Below, in pieces: positions 5,067-6,367 of a stretch of 6,367 bases of DNA. Location of the stretch: the NCBI GenBank assembly GCA_003476685.1, contig DMVN01000204.1:1-6367 (forward strand), given 5' to 3'. The notes beneath the pieces were generated by a model. The model made no database searches. It was given only the letters and a program-made list of their open reading frames with translations, and was not told the DNA's origin. A program made the translations under genes and the position numbers. The stretch's first letter is position 1; each line of letters starts with the position of its first letter. This stretch comes from Acidobacteriota bacterium. Lineage in GTDB: Bacteria; Acidobacteriota; Aminicenantia; Aminicenantales; Saccharicenantaceae.

Positions 5067-6367
5067 ATGGCTGTTGATTTATCAGGTATTGCTTCCCGCC
5101 TTGACCGGCTATACGAGTTTGACCGGGAACCGGTTACTCCCGATAAGTTCAAAAAGGGTATTCTTTTTGCCAGCATTTTTGCCGGAGAACATGTGGCCGC
5201 CACTGAATTTGTGATAGGGGCTTTTTTTGTGCTGCATGGCTTGCGGGCATCTGACCTCATCCTCGGGTTGTTGCTGGGTAATCTCCTGGCGGTGCTCAGC
5301 TGGACTTTTCTCTGTGCTCCGATTGCGGTTGATACCCGGTTGACCCTTTACTGGTACCTGAGGAAAATTGCCGGGCCGGGCGTGACGGTTATTTACAACA
5401 TTGCCAATGCTTTCCTCTATTGCATCCTGGCTGGAGCCATGATTTCCGTTTCAGCCACAGCCGTAGGCCTGGCCTTTGGGTTAAAGGTTCCCGGGTTGAA
5501 TGATATCCTGCCAACCAATGCTCTCTGGGTCCTGGTCTGCCTGGCTCTCGGTCTTCTTTTTACCCTGCTGGCCATCCTCGGCTTTGAGAAGCTGGGCCGG
5601 TTTGCGGAAGTGGCTTCGCCCTGGATTTTTCTGGTTTTTGTGGCCGGGGCTCTGGTCAGCCTGCCCAAGCTCGGAGTCAGGGCTGATTTCAGCAATTTCT
5701 GGGAAGTGGCTACTACCAGAATCTGGAATGGGGTGGTAGCTGCCGGGCAGGAGCAGTTCGGTTTCTGGCACGTAGTCTTTTTTGCCTGGTTCTGCAACCT
5801 GGCCATGCACGTGGGCCTTTCAGATATGGCCCTTTTCCGCTACGCAAAGAAATGGACCTACGGGTTTTATTCAGCCTTTGGTATGTATTCAGGACATTTT
5901 CTGGCCTGGCTCTGTTCGGGGGTGATGGTGGCGGCCATCGGTCGCGAAATGCACCCGGGCAAGATGGCTTTTGAAGCTCTGGGGCTGGCCGGAGCGGTAG
6001 CAGTCATGCTGGCGGGCTGGACGACGGCTAATCCTACTCTTTACCGGGCCGGACTGGCCCTTCAGACTGTGACTGGCTGGCCGCGCTGGAAGATAACCCT
6101 GGTGGCTGGCCTGGTTACTTCGGTTCTGTCCTGTTTTCCGCTCTTTTTCATGAAGCTTCTGGATTACGTGGCCATTTATGGACTGGTTTTGATGCCCATC
6201 GGAGCGGTGGTCTTTACCGAACACTGGATTTTCCCGAAGCTCGGGTTTCCCCGCTACCAGGCTGAAACCAGAAAGCAGGTGTTTAACTGGAAAGTTCTTC
6301 TGGTCTGGGGTGGGAGCCTTCTTTTTGCTTTTCTTCTGCCCCTGCATCTTTATTTCCGCTGGCTGCC
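5067..6367 (+). CDS. NCS1-type (cytosine/purine permease-like) membrane transporter, 3' end cut by window
   Basis: The frame is open from ATG 5067 to the window end: 433 codons plus 2 nt, with no stop. The start has a clear AAGGAG site (5053-5058) at 8-nt spacing. After a polar N-terminus of about 30 residues (MAVDLSGIASRLDRLYEFDR) the chain is strongly hydrophobic. About 11 membrane segments are visible, roughly at 31-58, 63-88, 105-137, 152-172, 184-200, 232-252, 268-292, 302-318, 344-362, 365-385 and 408-426. The family normally has 12, so little is missing. Family marks are the Gly-rich segment LGLLLGNLLAVLSW (66-79) and GWTTANPTLYRAGLAL (317-332), which resembles the WTTN..NLY.AGLAL signature of cytosine/purine permeases. 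Such proteins import nucleobases or related compounds with H+ or Na+. Similarity to characterised members looks distant, so the substrate is open. An acidic-His pair (E41, H42) lies in the first membrane segment. Confidence 0.75.
   Translation, partial: MAVDLSGIASRLDRLYEFDREPVTPDKFKKGILFASIFAGEHVAATEFVIGAFFVLHGLRASDLILGLLLGNLLAVLSWTFLCAPIAVDTRLTLYWYLRKIAGPGVTVIYNIANAFLYCILAGAMISVSATAVGLAFGLKVPGLNDILPTNALWVLVCLALGLLFTLLAILGFEKLGRFAEVASPWIFLVFVAGALVSLPKLGVRADFSNFWEVATTRIWNGVVAAGQEQFGFWHVVFFAWFCNLAMHVGLSDMALFRYAKKWTYGFYSAFGMYSGHFLAWLCSGVMVAAIGREMHPGKMAFEALGLAGAVAVMLAGWTTANPTLYRAGLALQTVTGWPRWKITLVAGLVTSVLSCFPLFFMKLLDYVAIYGLVLMPIGAVVFTEHWIFPKLGFPRYQAETRKQVFNWKVLLVWGGSLLFAFLLPLHLYFRWL

Noticed and set aside
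5041..5216. ATG at 5041 starting a frame that overlaps the permease start
   Set aside because: It has no ribosome-binding site, is out of frame with the permease, and its translation looks random; the permease ATG at 5067 has a strong AAGGAG site.
5481..6347. Several minus-strand open frames of 109-152 codons
   Set aside because: All lie opposite the NCS1-type permease frame. Their products are Lys-, Arg-, Pro- and Gln-rich low-complexity chains expected from reading a Leu/Ala/Gly-rich membrane gene backwards.
1..6367. tRNA, rRNA, CRISPR array, insertion sequence or toxin-antitoxin pair
   Set aside because: I found no cloverleaf, no regularly spaced repeats, no transposase-like frame, and no pair of small overlapping genes; the space is filled by five ordinary genes and short gaps.

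Overview
The window comes from a diderm (Gram-negative-type) bacterium. It encodes an exported protein with an outer-membrane-barrel-like C-terminus, a secreted and possibly lipid-anchored hydrolase, and the inner-membrane protease FtsH. Base composition is moderately GC-rich (roughly mid-50s % by eye), intergenic regions are AT-rich, and Shine-Dalgarno sites are ordinary. The 'sulfatase domain + TPR' fusion and the DUF3943-type protein would fit Acidobacteriota (for example Aminicenantia) or a related deep Gram-negative lineage. That placement is inference and of low confidence. There is no sign of a mobile element, prophage, CRISPR array, rRNA or tRNA.

Layout. The left part is transcribed leftward in the order AhpD-like carboxymuconolactone decarboxylase-family protein (2239-2589), DUF3943-type exported protein (378-2099), then the N-terminal 68 codons of ftsH, cut by the window start (1-206). 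Each has its own promoter-like sequence, so this is probably three transcription units and not one operon. The right part is transcribed rightward: a sulfatase-fold hydrolase with C-terminal TPRs (2830-4977), then an NCS1-type (cytosine/purine permease-like) transporter (5067 to beyond the window end). The two halves diverge from a 240-bp intergenic region (2590-2829).

How the genes work together. The sequence does not show a shared pathway. FtsH is housekeeping membrane-protein quality control. The AhpD-like protein is a small redox-type enzyme with CxxC-x3-H. The DUF3943 protein and the hydrolase-TPR protein both act in the envelope. The permease imports an unknown, possibly nucleobase-like, solute.

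Most interesting points. (1) The 'sulfatase' has Thr where true sulfatases carry the Cys or Ser that becomes formylglycine, so it is probably not a classical sulfatase. (2) The intergenic regions hold several perfect inverted repeats placed on promoter elements, notably an 18-bp palindrome at the predicted transcription start of the AhpD-like gene and 9-bp arms over the ftsH -35. (3) The hydrolase gene has a TTGAAA-N17-TATGAT promoter only a few bases before its best start codon, suggesting a near-leaderless mRNA. (4) The AhpD-like gene ends at a UGA-C inside a perfect hairpin, with a coding-like 31-codon +1 extension after it. I did not find a clear new multi-gene defence or biosynthetic system.
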